Shown here: one piece after another, positions 43,296-50,641 of the stretch | Numbering within the stretch: position 1 is the first letter of the stretch | Layout: each line of letters opens with the position of its first letter | DNA from: Oscillatoria sp. SIO1A7 | Lineage (GTDB): Bacteria; Cyanobacteriota; Cyanobacteriia; Cyanobacteriales; Laspinemataceae | Length of the DNA: 64,000 bases | Reading direction: 5' to 3' | Assembly (NCBI GenBank): GCA_010672965.1 | Contig: JAAHFN010000010.1 | Span: forward strand, 1 to 64,000 | Program-made: the position numbers and the translations under genes | The notes under the pieces: model-generated | What the model was told of the DNA's origin: nothing | What the model saw: the letters and a program-made list of their open reading frames with translations, nothing else | Databases searched by the model: none

Positions 43296-44441
43296 TTAGG
43301 TATTCTCGCCGAGTCGCTTTATGTAGGACTTAACATTGTCATATAGTTTCAGCTTTAGTAAGATGAACTTAGCAGTGCTGAAAACTATTCGTTTTGTCTT
43401 AGTGGACGCACGAATGACCCAATCAAAGCGATCGTAGAAGGCAAGCCTGTTCATAGTTTGAGCGTAATTAATACAGTTAGAGCTTTCGATAGATGTATCG
43501 CCGCCTATATTTAGAAATATTTTATGTTCAAAAAAATACTGATTTATATGATTGTATTGAGGATCAAAATTTCTATGGACAAAAAAATCCAAACATGATG
43601 TATCATCTGGGCGTAAATAGCTACTTAGACGTTCAGAATCATCTACGCTAACAAAAGGTAAATCTTTGAAATCACAAACAACATAAAAATCTTGCTTCCT
43701 GTAGCCTAGCCGCCTCACAAAGTCACCCCCATCTATCGTACCATAATGGTCTAGATACGAATCATTATCTGGATATGCAACCATAATAGGGTGTAAGTAA
43801 TGTCCATGGGTAATGAAGCCCTGCTCAAAGAACCAAATCAAGCAAGAGCTAAGGGATAGTCTCCCTTGATTATTTTGAACGTCTATATTCCGCAAGTACG
43901 AATGGCGGCATTCGAGCATTGCTCTGAGTAGAGCATCCTTCTGGTTCGTCTTGCCTTCCGAAAAATATTGGTTGTTCAAAAAATTCTCAAATTCTGGTTT
44001 TTGGACGCACAATCCAAGACCCATTACAGCTTTCCATTTTGTATGTTGTTTTTTTAGTAGAAAAGGGATTACCGAGTCACCCATAAAATTATCAGCACAC
44101 AAAAATACATTGTAGGCATAGCGAGGACTTTTACTCATTCCGTAGATATGAGATTTTCTCATGCCATCATATTTATATGATGACTTCAAATTTTCTAATA
44201 TGAGAATTTCCACATCTAAATATTCCTGCGCCTTATTAATCAAAGGATTTGACTCGATCGAATGCAAATCAGTGAACTCGGTGATGATTCTCAGGCAACT
44301 TCTGGGGCTTTGAGGCAGACAAGGAAAATTATTTTCTGTTAAACAGCTTCTCAAGCCTATCTCTAGAAACTCATTAACGTATTTTTCTCCCCAAACAGGA
44401 ACAATAAAGTTAGTTGCATCAACTAGGTTTTGTTTGCTCAT
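43296..44441 (-). CDS. Uncharacterised protein, possible GT-A-like glycosyltransferase
   Basis: 381 residues, soluble, with no signal peptide. NFIVPVWGEKYVNEFLEIGL at the start and YNVFLCADNFMGDSVIPFLL (D-x-x-M-G-D after the first third) resemble the opening strand and metal-binding region of GT-A transferases; FDWVIRASTKTKR ends the conserved part. No family recognised with certainty. The last ten codons (about 43297-43327) match the start of the methyltransferase gene at 45932-46597, so the original C-terminus has been replaced. Confidence 0.6.
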   Translation of the reverse strand: MSKQNLVDATNFIVPVWGEKYVNEFLEIGLRSCLTENNFPCLPQSPRSCLRIITEFTDLHSIESNPLINKAQEYLDVEILILENLKSSYKYDGMRKSHIYGMSKSPRYAYNVFLCADNFMGDSVIPFLLKKQHTKWKAVMGLGLCVQKPEFENFLNNQYFSEGKTNQKDALLRAMLECRHSYLRNIDVQNNQGRLSLSSCLIWFFEQGFITHGHYLHPIMVAYPDNDSYLDHYGTIDGGDFVRRLGYRKQDFYVVCDFKDLPFVSVDDSERLSSYLRPDDTSCLDFFVHRNFDPQYNHINQYFFEHKIFLNIGGDTSIESSNCINYAQTMNRLAFYDRFDWVIRASTKTKRIVFSTAKFILLKLKLYDNVKSYIKRLGENT

Positions 44442-44821
44442 CTTTTCTCACATAAACAACTCGTGTTTCAGGACTCTAGGATATCTAATTTCTGAAGCTT
44501 AATCAAGCAATCCATAAAAGCCTTATGCCATCATGGTCTGGCAGAGTTTCAGCGATCGCAACGCGCAATAAATGGATCGGATGCTACACTTTTAACCCTG
44601 AACCCCGAAGACCCTAAATTCCTGAATAGGCACTAAATAAAGTCTTAGTTAAATAAGACACGAAAGAAAGTAGCAAATATAGTCCGAAAAGTGCTGGAAC
44701 TTTTATGGTAATCCTAATTCCCGCACTTTTGATTTTTCGTTTGACAACAGACCAGCCACCCTACTGTATCTGTTTTAATTGTAAATATAAATTTAAGCTA
44801 ATTTCTGTAAATAATTTCCAG
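44442..44821. other. Gene-free spacer (380 bp)
   Basis: No gene, tRNA or known element seen. It contains one GCGATCGC site and an imperfect inverted pair AAAGTGCTGGAAC/ATTCCCGCACTTTT near 44690-44735 that could form a stem. It is one of the few breaks in the minus-strand run and might hold a promoter for the 43296 gene, but none could be assigned. Confidence 0.5.
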
Positions 44822-45514
44822 CTAAATATTTTTATTTCCCACTGCTAGGACGAATAAATAGTGACACATTGGAGAAAAGCCAGTATGCAGAACTTCATCA
44901 TTCATGCCAAACAAAAAGGTATGGTCAAAATATTGACTCAGTAATTTTTTAAGGTCATTTCCCGATTTGCAGTTGATATGACCTTCTTTGCTTGCTGGAG
45001 AAGCATAAACTTGAGACTCAAGAGAAGGACAGCCACATATGAAAACGCCACCAGGTTTTAGGGATAAACATATATTTTTCAGGTAAGTATGTTCCCGTTC
45101 TGGCGGGATATGCTCGATAACATCAAGAGAAAAAGCCGCGTCAAACAAATCTCCATCCGATAAGTAAGGCCCAGTTAAAATATCGTGGACTGCCAGAGTT
45201 ACTGGCCAATCTGGATCTTTATGCTTAATTCCTTCTTCAATAAATACCGGATCGAAGTCTATGGCATGAAGTTCTTTAACTTCAGGATGGAGCAGACGAC
45301 TGGCAAAGGCGTCGCCGCAGCCGACTTCTAGCACGCGAGAATAACCAGTTAACATCTTGGCTACAAATTTATGGCGAGCTAGGGTAAAACCTAATAGTTT
45401 CGGATCTTGCCGCCACATGACGGTGGGACGACAGGTCATGGTGACAGGCCCTTTTTCTTCGAGCATATCTACCATGAACTGGTATTGCTTTTCTTTAGTT
45501 TTAGAATCGCTCAT
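44822..45514 (-). CDS. Class I SAM-dependent methyltransferase
   Basis: 230 residues. Motif I is VLEVGCGDAFASRLL, motif II LHAIDFD, motif IV DAAFSLDVIEHIPPERE and LKPGGVFICGCPS follows: a clear Methyltransf_11-type enzyme. Its start overlaps the NUDIX stop by one base (TAATG), so it is part of the methyltransferase-NUDIX-methyltransferase triad that accompanies the LIC12192 module. Substrate unknown. Confidence 0.82.
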   Translation of the reverse strand: MSDSKTKEKQYQFMVDMLEEKGPVTMTCRPTVMWRQDPKLLGFTLARHKFVAKMLTGYSRVLEVGCGDAFASRLLHPEVKELHAIDFDPVFIEEGIKHKDPDWPVTLAVHDILTGPYLSDGDLFDAAFSLDVIEHIPPEREHTYLKNICLSLKPGGVFICGCPSLESQVYASPASKEGHINCKSGNDLKKLLSQYFDHTFLFGMNDEVLHTGFSPMCHYLFVLAVGNKNI

Positions 45515-45954
45515 TATTTATCTTTAGTAATTCCTGCTATAAATGCTGAGATTTTAGAAATATTTTCAGAAACCAGTGGAGTCAGTACCAACCTCTTGAG
45601 ACTTTCAAGGGAATACCAGCCCATCGCCTGTCCTTCCATAAGCACTAGATCGCTTAAGCCCACCTGAAAATAGACAGTAAAAATGTGGTTTAGATCCGGA
45701 TCGTCCCCTTGCCATGCCCACTGAAATAGCTCGCTTTCAATCGACCCTGGCAGACATCCCAGCTCCTCAATCAGTTCTCTTTTGAGGGCAGCTTCCAAGC
45801 TTTCCCCTGACTCTACGAGTCCGCCAAATAAGGTCCAAGTATTGGGGAAAGGCAAACCAGGAGTATTGTCCCGTTGTTGCATTAGAAGGCAGCCGTCATC
45901 TCTATAAATAAGAGCTTTGACTGCATGAGCCTCACTCGAAGAAGATGAACTCAT
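45514..45954 (-). CDS. NUDIX hydrolase
   Basis: 146 residues from the ATG at 45954, which begins MSSSSSSEAHAVKAL; the frame is open 18 codons further up but those lie inside the upstream gene. The NUDIX box GGLVESGESLEAALKREL plus EELG is complete (G-x5-E-x7-R-E-x2-E-E-x-G). Substrates are typically nucleotide-sugars or other nucleoside diphosphates. It overlaps the upstream methyltransferase by about 23 bp and the downstream one by 1 bp, so it is co-translated with both and may act on an intermediate of the same sugar. Confidence 0.88.
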   Translation of the reverse strand: MSSSSSSEAHAVKALIYRDDGCLLMQQRDNTPGLPFPNTWTLFGGLVESGESLEAALKRELIEELGCLPGSIESELFQWAWQGDDPDLNHIFTVYFQVGLSDLVLMEGQAMGWYSLESLKRLVLTPLVSENISKISAFIAGITKDK

Positions 45955-46597
45955 AATCCCCCCGATAACCAAAGTTTCGATACAGCCAAATCCACTCCGA
46001 TACGTCAAAGAATGATTCTGCAGTTAACGCCCAACACTGAAGATTGAACATCTCCCGCTCGTTCCGATAACTTTCCAGCATCACATAGCCCTGTGGCCCA
46101 ACCCGCTCGATTTCTCCTAGGGCTGACTTTAACTCAAACAGCCGTAAGTTATGGAGCGTCCCCAAGGAGATGACTAAATCAAACTCTTTATCCCCAAATG
46201 GATAGGGCGTCTGAGCTTGGTGCCGAAACAAAAACGGACGTATCTCTTCTTTGGCATTTTCTAATGCGTATTCGGAGTTATCAAACCCGCAGATAATCAA
46301 ACCTGGCTGCAATTGCAATAACTCATAGAGTAAATAACCCTTACCACAGCCGACATCCAATACCTTAGAACCAGGTGCCAAACCATAGGTTCTAATCAAA
46401 GCCTCAGCTACAGGCTTCCACCATCCGGGAATATAGCGATAGCCCCCATAACCATAACGGCGATCGCCATCCCAATATTCAGCCCCATACTTTTTGGCCA
46501 CCTGCATGCAATGGACTTTATCATCGACCATCCGAGCTAGGTATTCTCGCTGAGTCGCTTTGTGTAGGGGGGTTACGAAATTTCTAAGCTGTCCCAC
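45932..46597 (-). CDS. Class I SAM-dependent methyltransferase of the LIC12192-type cluster
   Basis: 221 residues starting with GTG at 46597. The region LHKATQREYLARM ahead of the DDKVHCMQVAKKYG block appears conserved in this type, which supports the early start. WDGDRRYGYGGYRY (43-56) is distinctive. Motif I is VLDVGCGKGYLLYEL and motif IV FDLVISLGTLHNL. It overlaps the NUDIX gene. Context with the sporadic-cluster proteins at 47211-48397 points to modification of the same sugar. A truncated copy of its first codons ends the 43296 gene. Confidence 0.8.
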   Translation of the reverse strand: MGQLRNFVTPLHKATQREYLARMVDDKVHCMQVAKKYGAEYWDGDRRYGYGGYRYIPGWWKPVAEALIRTYGLAPGSKVLDVGCGKGYLLYELLQLQPGLIICGFDNSEYALENAKEEIRPFLFRHQAQTPYPFGDKEFDLVISLGTLHNLRLFELKSALGEIERVGPQGYVMLESYRNEREMFNLQCWALTAESFFDVSEWIWLYRNFGYRGDYEFIFFE

Positions 46598-46673
46598 GGC
46601 TATCTCCGCTCAATGAATTAATAAATTCTGTCACGGCGTCGTATTGGTCGTAATAATTAATATAAAAGATTAA

Positions 46674-47180
46674 TTAATTTAGATCTATATCGGGAAGCAA
46701 GATACTGCGATCGCTTTTCTCATATTGTTCTTTTAGGCAATAGATACTAAGTACCCCATCTTCCCAAAACCATACTTCTGGGACTCCTATTCTCTGATAA
46801 AATTGCAACTTTTCCAGTCCGCCGCTGGTTAGTATTACTTCTATTACCAAGTCAGGATTGGTTTTTTTAGTATCCAGATTGTAAGATTCATCGGTTTCCT
46901 TTTTTCCTTTAATTTCTTCGCTGCCTAAAGTTGCGCTTCTTCTAATATAAAATCGGATTCCCTTTTCTCTCATGTAAGCTTCTATTAGCGCTCGAAGTGT
47001 CCCCTTTGTCTCTTCGTGTTCTAAGCTTAAGGTCATAATTTCTAGAAATCCGTCCAAATAAAACAGTCTCGCTCCTGGGACTTCCGCAAAGACTGTAGCC
47101 AACGCATCTAATTGCGACCAGCTTATTCCTGACAAAACGAGATTGTCTTCTTTTAAGGTTTCTTCTAATACTAAAGTCAT
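46674..47180 (-). CDS. Uma2-family (DUF820) protein
   Basis: 168 residues with the family core: LSGISWSQLDALATVF, RLFYLDGFLEIMTLS, NPDLVIEVILTSGG (acidic catalytic-type segment) and GVPEVWFWEDGVLSIY. Restriction-endonuclease-like fold; cyanobacterial genomes carry many copies and their role is unclear. Lies between two parts of the sporadic-cluster module without overlap, so probably an insertion rather than a pathway member. Compare the longer copy at 34359-35123. Confidence 0.85.
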   Translation of the reverse strand: MTLVLEETLKEDNLVLSGISWSQLDALATVFAEVPGARLFYLDGFLEIMTLSLEHEETKGTLRALIEAYMREKGIRFYIRRSATLGSEEIKGKKETDESYNLDTKKTNPDLVIEVILTSGGLEKLQFYQRIGVPEVWFWEDGVLSIYCLKEQYEKSDRSILLPDIDLN

Positions 47181-47210
47181 ATATTTAACGGAGCCTTTTC
47201 CCCTTCATCA

Positions 47211-47609
47211 CTACCCTAAAACCAAACAGTTAGGCAAGGTTTGACGAATCTGCCAGAGAGTTTCAATGCGATCGCACTCGTTGCTATTTCCCATCTGCAA
47301 ACCCTCGACAGCAAAGTAAAACTTTTTATTTAGCTCGATTGTTTTGTCGTAAATTCGCTGACGTTGCAGGGGGTCTTCAGGTAACTGAAACAGGCTGTAG
47401 GCAACAACCCCATCTAGATCGGGCAATTCATTAAGAACTTGCTCTAGCATCAGATGAGATCCCGTCATGGCGTATTCAGTAGCGCTGAGGAGATATTGAA
47501 GGTTATGGCGATCGCAATAGTCGCGAATAACCAAATTCTGAACGTGCTGCGGCACCCGCTCCCCCATAAAGGGACGACTAAAGATATAACCTCTAACTTT
47601 CTGGATCAT
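47211..47609 (-). CDS. LIC12192-family sporadic carbohydrate cluster protein
   Basis: 132 residues beginning KVRGYIFSRPFMGERVPQH, with NLVIRDYCDRH, YAMTGSHLMLEQVL and LDGVVAYSLFQLPED. This is the marker protein of the sporadic carbohydrate clusters named after Leptospira LIC12192; its biochemical role is not known. It is coupled to the 2OG oxygenase upstream by an ATGA overlap, the arrangement expected for this module. The family assignment is from recalled motif pattern, not from a profile search. Confidence 0.72.
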   Translation of the reverse strand: MIQKVRGYIFSRPFMGERVPQHVQNLVIRDYCDRHNLQYLLSATEYAMTGSHLMLEQVLNELPDLDGVVAYSLFQLPEDPLQRQRIYDKTIELNKKFYFAVEGLQMGNSNECDRIETLWQIRQTLPNCLVLG

Positions 47610-48397
47610 AGACTCGGTAAACTATAACTCATACCCGCCCGAGAAGCCGCCCGCAAGGTTATGGGCTCAAAAAACTCGCCAATTTTTTTATCGCCATAAG
47701 GAGTAAACACTCCCTTGAACCGACAGTTCATAGACCAGCGGGTTTCTGCCTCCTCATTGACTCGATTGCCGTGGGGTAGCCCTTGATTAAAAATCAAAAC
47801 CTCACCATAATTTACTTTTAGCCATTCGACCCGATGGGCGATCTCCTGATAAAGTTCCTCGCTACTCCTCCCCGCTCGCTCCCCAAATTCTCGATTCAAT
47901 TCCCCTGCGGGTTCGGGAGGAAGCAAGTACATCGCTTTTGTGCCATAGCAATCTACTAAAGGCAGCCAAACTACTACTTCAAAAGGCGAATCGCCAGACC
48001 AAGTATCTGCATGGACGGGCAGTAAAGAGCTGTCATCTCCGGGAAACTGAATGCTCAGATTCACGCGCAGCTGCATGGCCAGCTCATTACCTACTATGGT
48101 TTCTAGATAAGGCCGCGCTACCCGGAAATACATAGATCGAAAGTTCTCAATACTATTAATACCCCGAATAATCTTTAAACGAAAGGCATTAAGGTCGGGC
48201 ACCGATACTCTTTCATGGATATTATTTAACAAAACATCCGGCTCGTCATGGCTAACAAGCCCCAAGGCATCTTCGATTAACCCGATAAACTGCTCCCGGA
48301 TCCAAGCCAAAGCTTGCGTATCGGCAACAGGGCGAATGATATACCCCTGTTGCTGATACTCTGTTGATATTTGCTGTTCTGATTCTGTCAAGAACAT
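47606..48397 (-). CDS. 2OG-Fe(II) oxygenase of the sporadic carbohydrate cluster
   Basis: 263 residues. The double-stranded beta-helix iron site is visible: H129 and D131 in VHADTWSG, H209 in GLPHGNRV and R220 as 2-oxoglutarate anchor. FPGDDSSLLPVHADTW is the core. This fits the oxygenase partner of LIC12192-type clusters and would hydroxylate or otherwise oxidise a sugar, sugar nucleotide or side chain in the cytosol. Overlaps the LIC12192-type gene by 4 bp. Confidence 0.8.
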   Translation of the reverse strand: MFLTESEQQISTEYQQQGYIIRPVADTQALAWIREQFIGLIEDALGLVSHDEPDVLLNNIHERVSVPDLNAFRLKIIRGINSIENFRSMYFRVARPYLETIVGNELAMQLRVNLSIQFPGDDSSLLPVHADTWSGDSPFEVVVWLPLVDCYGTKAMYLLPPEPAGELNREFGERAGRSSEELYQEIAHRVEWLKVNYGEVLIFNQGLPHGNRVNEEAETRWSMNCRFKGVFTPYGDKKIGEFFEPITLRAASRAGMSYSLPSL

Positions 48398-48429
48398 TTA
48401 TAGCACTACCGATTCAGGTGTTTGACAGT

Positions 48430-48540
48430 TATAGCAGTAAGCGGTCAGCTTTCAGCGGTCAGCTTATGCGCTATGCCCCGGAGGGCAGGCTATGCCCCGG
48501 AGGGCAGGCTACGCCTACGCCTACGCGCAGGCGTAGCCAA
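48430..48540. repeat. Compound repeat: AGCGGTCAGC unit, tandem GC-rich units and a hairpin
   Basis: Starts with the 27-base unit also at 27673-27699, then AGCGGTCAGCTT, then two tandem 19-bp copies of CTATGCCCCGGAGGGCAGG (48471-48508), then a GCCTACGCC/GGCGTAGGC-like inverted pair (CTACGCGCAGGCGTAG). Further on, 48646-48671 repeats the 7-mer GCTGACT three times. Non-coding spacer between the 2OG oxygenase and transketolase genes. Confidence 0.75.
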
Positions 48541-48679
48541 CAGCACGAGTAAGGCAGTTAATAGCTTTGGCAGTTTTTAATTGTCCTAAGCTTGATGGTT
48601 ATTGCTATACAAGATGCGTGCGAGTGCGCTTGTTGGCAGGACTTTAGCTGACTGCTGACTGCTGACTGCTAATCGCTTA

Positions 48680-49612
48680 CTAAGATTTTTGGAGTTTTTG
48701 AACCATAGCAGCACAAAGGGCATCTACCTCGATTCCCCAATGAGCGAGTAAGGAATTCTGATTCCCATAGCGATCGGCAAAGCGATCGGGAATGCCAATG
48801 CGATAAATTTTGCTAGCTTGCTCTGGCATTTCGTCGCTGCAAAATTCCAGAACCGCACTCCCTAGTCCGCCAATTCTCGTATGTTCTTCCACTGTTACGA
48901 CAGCTTCGACTTTAGGCAACCAATGACCCAGAGTTGCCATATCGAGGGGTTTGATCGTGTGTACGTGCAAAACTCCACAAGAAATTCCTGATTCTTCCTC
49001 AATCTTTTGAGCAGCTTGCAGGGCTACCTGCGTCATCACACCCGTTGTTACAAACAAACCCGTACCTGGTTCGCGCAGTAGAATGGCTCGCCCAATCTCA
49101 AAACCATGCTCTGGTTTGCTAACAATTGCATCGCCACCTTTTGCCAGACGAATGTAGATCGGGTGAGGCCAATCCAGGGTCTGAGGCATAAAGCGATTCA
49201 TTTCATCAGCATCGCAGGGGGCGACAATAGTCATATTGGGCAGAGTTCGCAGAATTCCGATATCTTCTACCGCCAGATGAGTTGGTCCCAAAGGGGCATA
49301 AACAACCCCACCACCATTGGCAATGAGTCGCACTGGTAGATTCTGAAGGCAGAGGTCTAGGGCAACCTGCTCGTAACAGCGACGAGTCAAGAAAGTGGCG
49401 ATCGTATTGACAAAAGGAATAAAGCCTTCCATAGCCAACCCCGCTGCCATGCCAATAATATGTTGCTCGCTGACCCCCTCCATAAAAAAGCGATCGGGTA
49501 TTTCCTGTTTCATGGCTTCCAGCACCCCGGGTCCGAGGTCAGAGCCAATGAAAAGAACTCGCTCATCTTGTTGAGCAAGTTTATGAACGTAATTTAAAGC
49601 AGCTTTACGCAT
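48680..49612 (-). CDS. Transketolase C-terminal half (pyrimidine-binding subunit)
   Basis: 310 residues. The Pyr domain has RFFMEGVSEQHIIGMAAGLA, with the Glu in EGVSEQH that activates thiamine diphosphate, followed by VNTIATFLTRR and GGGVVYAPLGPTH. The C-terminal transketolase domain (about 190-310) contains GVMTQVALQAAQ and VVTVEEHTRIGGLG. It pairs with the TPP-binding half encoded upstream (49842-50639). Split transketolases move two-carbon ketol units between sugars. The two genes are separated by 229 bp of repeats. Confidence 0.87.
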   Translation of the reverse strand: MRKAALNYVHKLAQQDERVLFIGSDLGPGVLEAMKQEIPDRFFMEGVSEQHIIGMAAGLAMEGFIPFVNTIATFLTRRCYEQVALDLCLQNLPVRLIANGGGVVYAPLGPTHLAVEDIGILRTLPNMTIVAPCDADEMNRFMPQTLDWPHPIYIRLAKGGDAIVSKPEHGFEIGRAILLREPGTGLFVTTGVMTQVALQAAQKIEEESGISCGVLHVHTIKPLDMATLGHWLPKVEAVVTVEEHTRIGGLGSAVLEFCSDEMPEQASKIYRIGIPDRFADRYGNQNSLLAHWGIEVDALCAAMVQKLQKS

Positions 49613-49841
49613 TACTATTTATCCCGCTTTTTCTCGCTTAAGGACTTGCTTGTTAATAATGTGCCGATTCTTGGGCTTCGACTCCGCTCAGCCCGAACGG
49701 TGGGAGCATTTCACTTTTGCAACTAATAGCCCTCTTGGGCTTTGTTTGTGTAGCCGCGCCTTTAGGCGTCGGGCGGCAGCAGCAAGCAAAGTTGCTATGC
49801 TCCCCGAACGGTGGGTGGTACTTTACTTATGCGCAAGTCGC

Positions 49842-50639
49842 TTATCGCAAACATTCATACATAGCCGCAATCTCTTCGTCTTTGAGACGAGATCTGTGAT
49901 GCCACTCAGCTCGACCCTCGGCGAAGGGAAAACCTTTGGCTTTAATTGTGTGACAGATTATTGCAGTCGGTTTCTGGCTATTAAGGGGTAAGTTTTGCAT
50001 TAATTGCTCTAGGGCTTTGACATCGTGACCGTCAATTTCTTGCACTTCAAAACCAAAACTGCGCCACTTATCGCTCAGGGGTTCTAAATCTAAAACCTCC
50101 CGTGTTGGCCCGTAAGATTGAAGCTTATTGTAGTCCACGAATACGGTTAGGTTAGAAAGCTTGTGTTTAGCTGCTGACATGGCGGCTTCCCAAACGGAGC
50201 CCTCGTTAATTTCGCCATCCCCCGTAACCACTGCAACGCGATAAGATTGCTTGCGAATTTTTGCTGCCAGAGCAACTCCTACCCCCATTGGCAAACCATG
50301 TCCCAATGCGCCTGTTGAAGCTTCTATACCGGGAAGTTTACCCTTTTCTGGATGGCCTCCCAAACGGGATGTCGCTTTACAAAAGGTGGTTAATTCTTCT
50401 TCGGGAAAGAATCCTTTGTCTGCCAATATGGCATACAAAGCTAAACAACCATGACCTTTACTTAGTATCAAGCGATCGCGATCTTTCCAATATGGCTCAG
50501 TCGGGCGATAGTTCAAGAACGAATCATATAGACCACGGAGAATTTCGACCATTGACATTGAAGAGCCGAGATGACCGCGCCCACCACCTACGAGAGCATC
50601 AACAATCAGTTTTCTAAGATGTTTTGAGCGATCGTCCAT
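49842..50639 (-). CDS. Transketolase N-terminal half (thiamine diphosphate subunit)
   Basis: 265 residues. LGSSMSMVEILRGLYD, RDRLILSKGHGCLALYA, STGALGHGLPMGVGVAL and the TPP-binding motif VVTGDGEINEGSVWEAAM with GDG and the later NYNKLQ-like VDYNKLQS. Such split proteins form heterotetramers with the Pyr half. In this context they may build or lengthen a sugar chain, for instance giving sedoheptulose 7-phosphate for the GmhA-type isomerase. Lies 2 bp from the HAD-APH gene upstream. Confidence 0.87.
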   Translation of the reverse strand: MDDRSKHLRKLIVDALVGGGRGHLGSSMSMVEILRGLYDSFLNYRPTEPYWKDRDRLILSKGHGCLALYAILADKGFFPEEELTTFCKATSRLGGHPEKGKLPGIEASTGALGHGLPMGVGVALAAKIRKQSYRVAVVTGDGEINEGSVWEAAMSAAKHKLSNLTVFVDYNKLQSYGPTREVLDLEPLSDKWRSFGFEVQEIDGHDVKALEQLMQNLPLNSQKPTAIICHTIKAKGFPFAEGRAEWHHRSRLKDEEIAAMYECLR

Positions 50640-50641
50640 AT

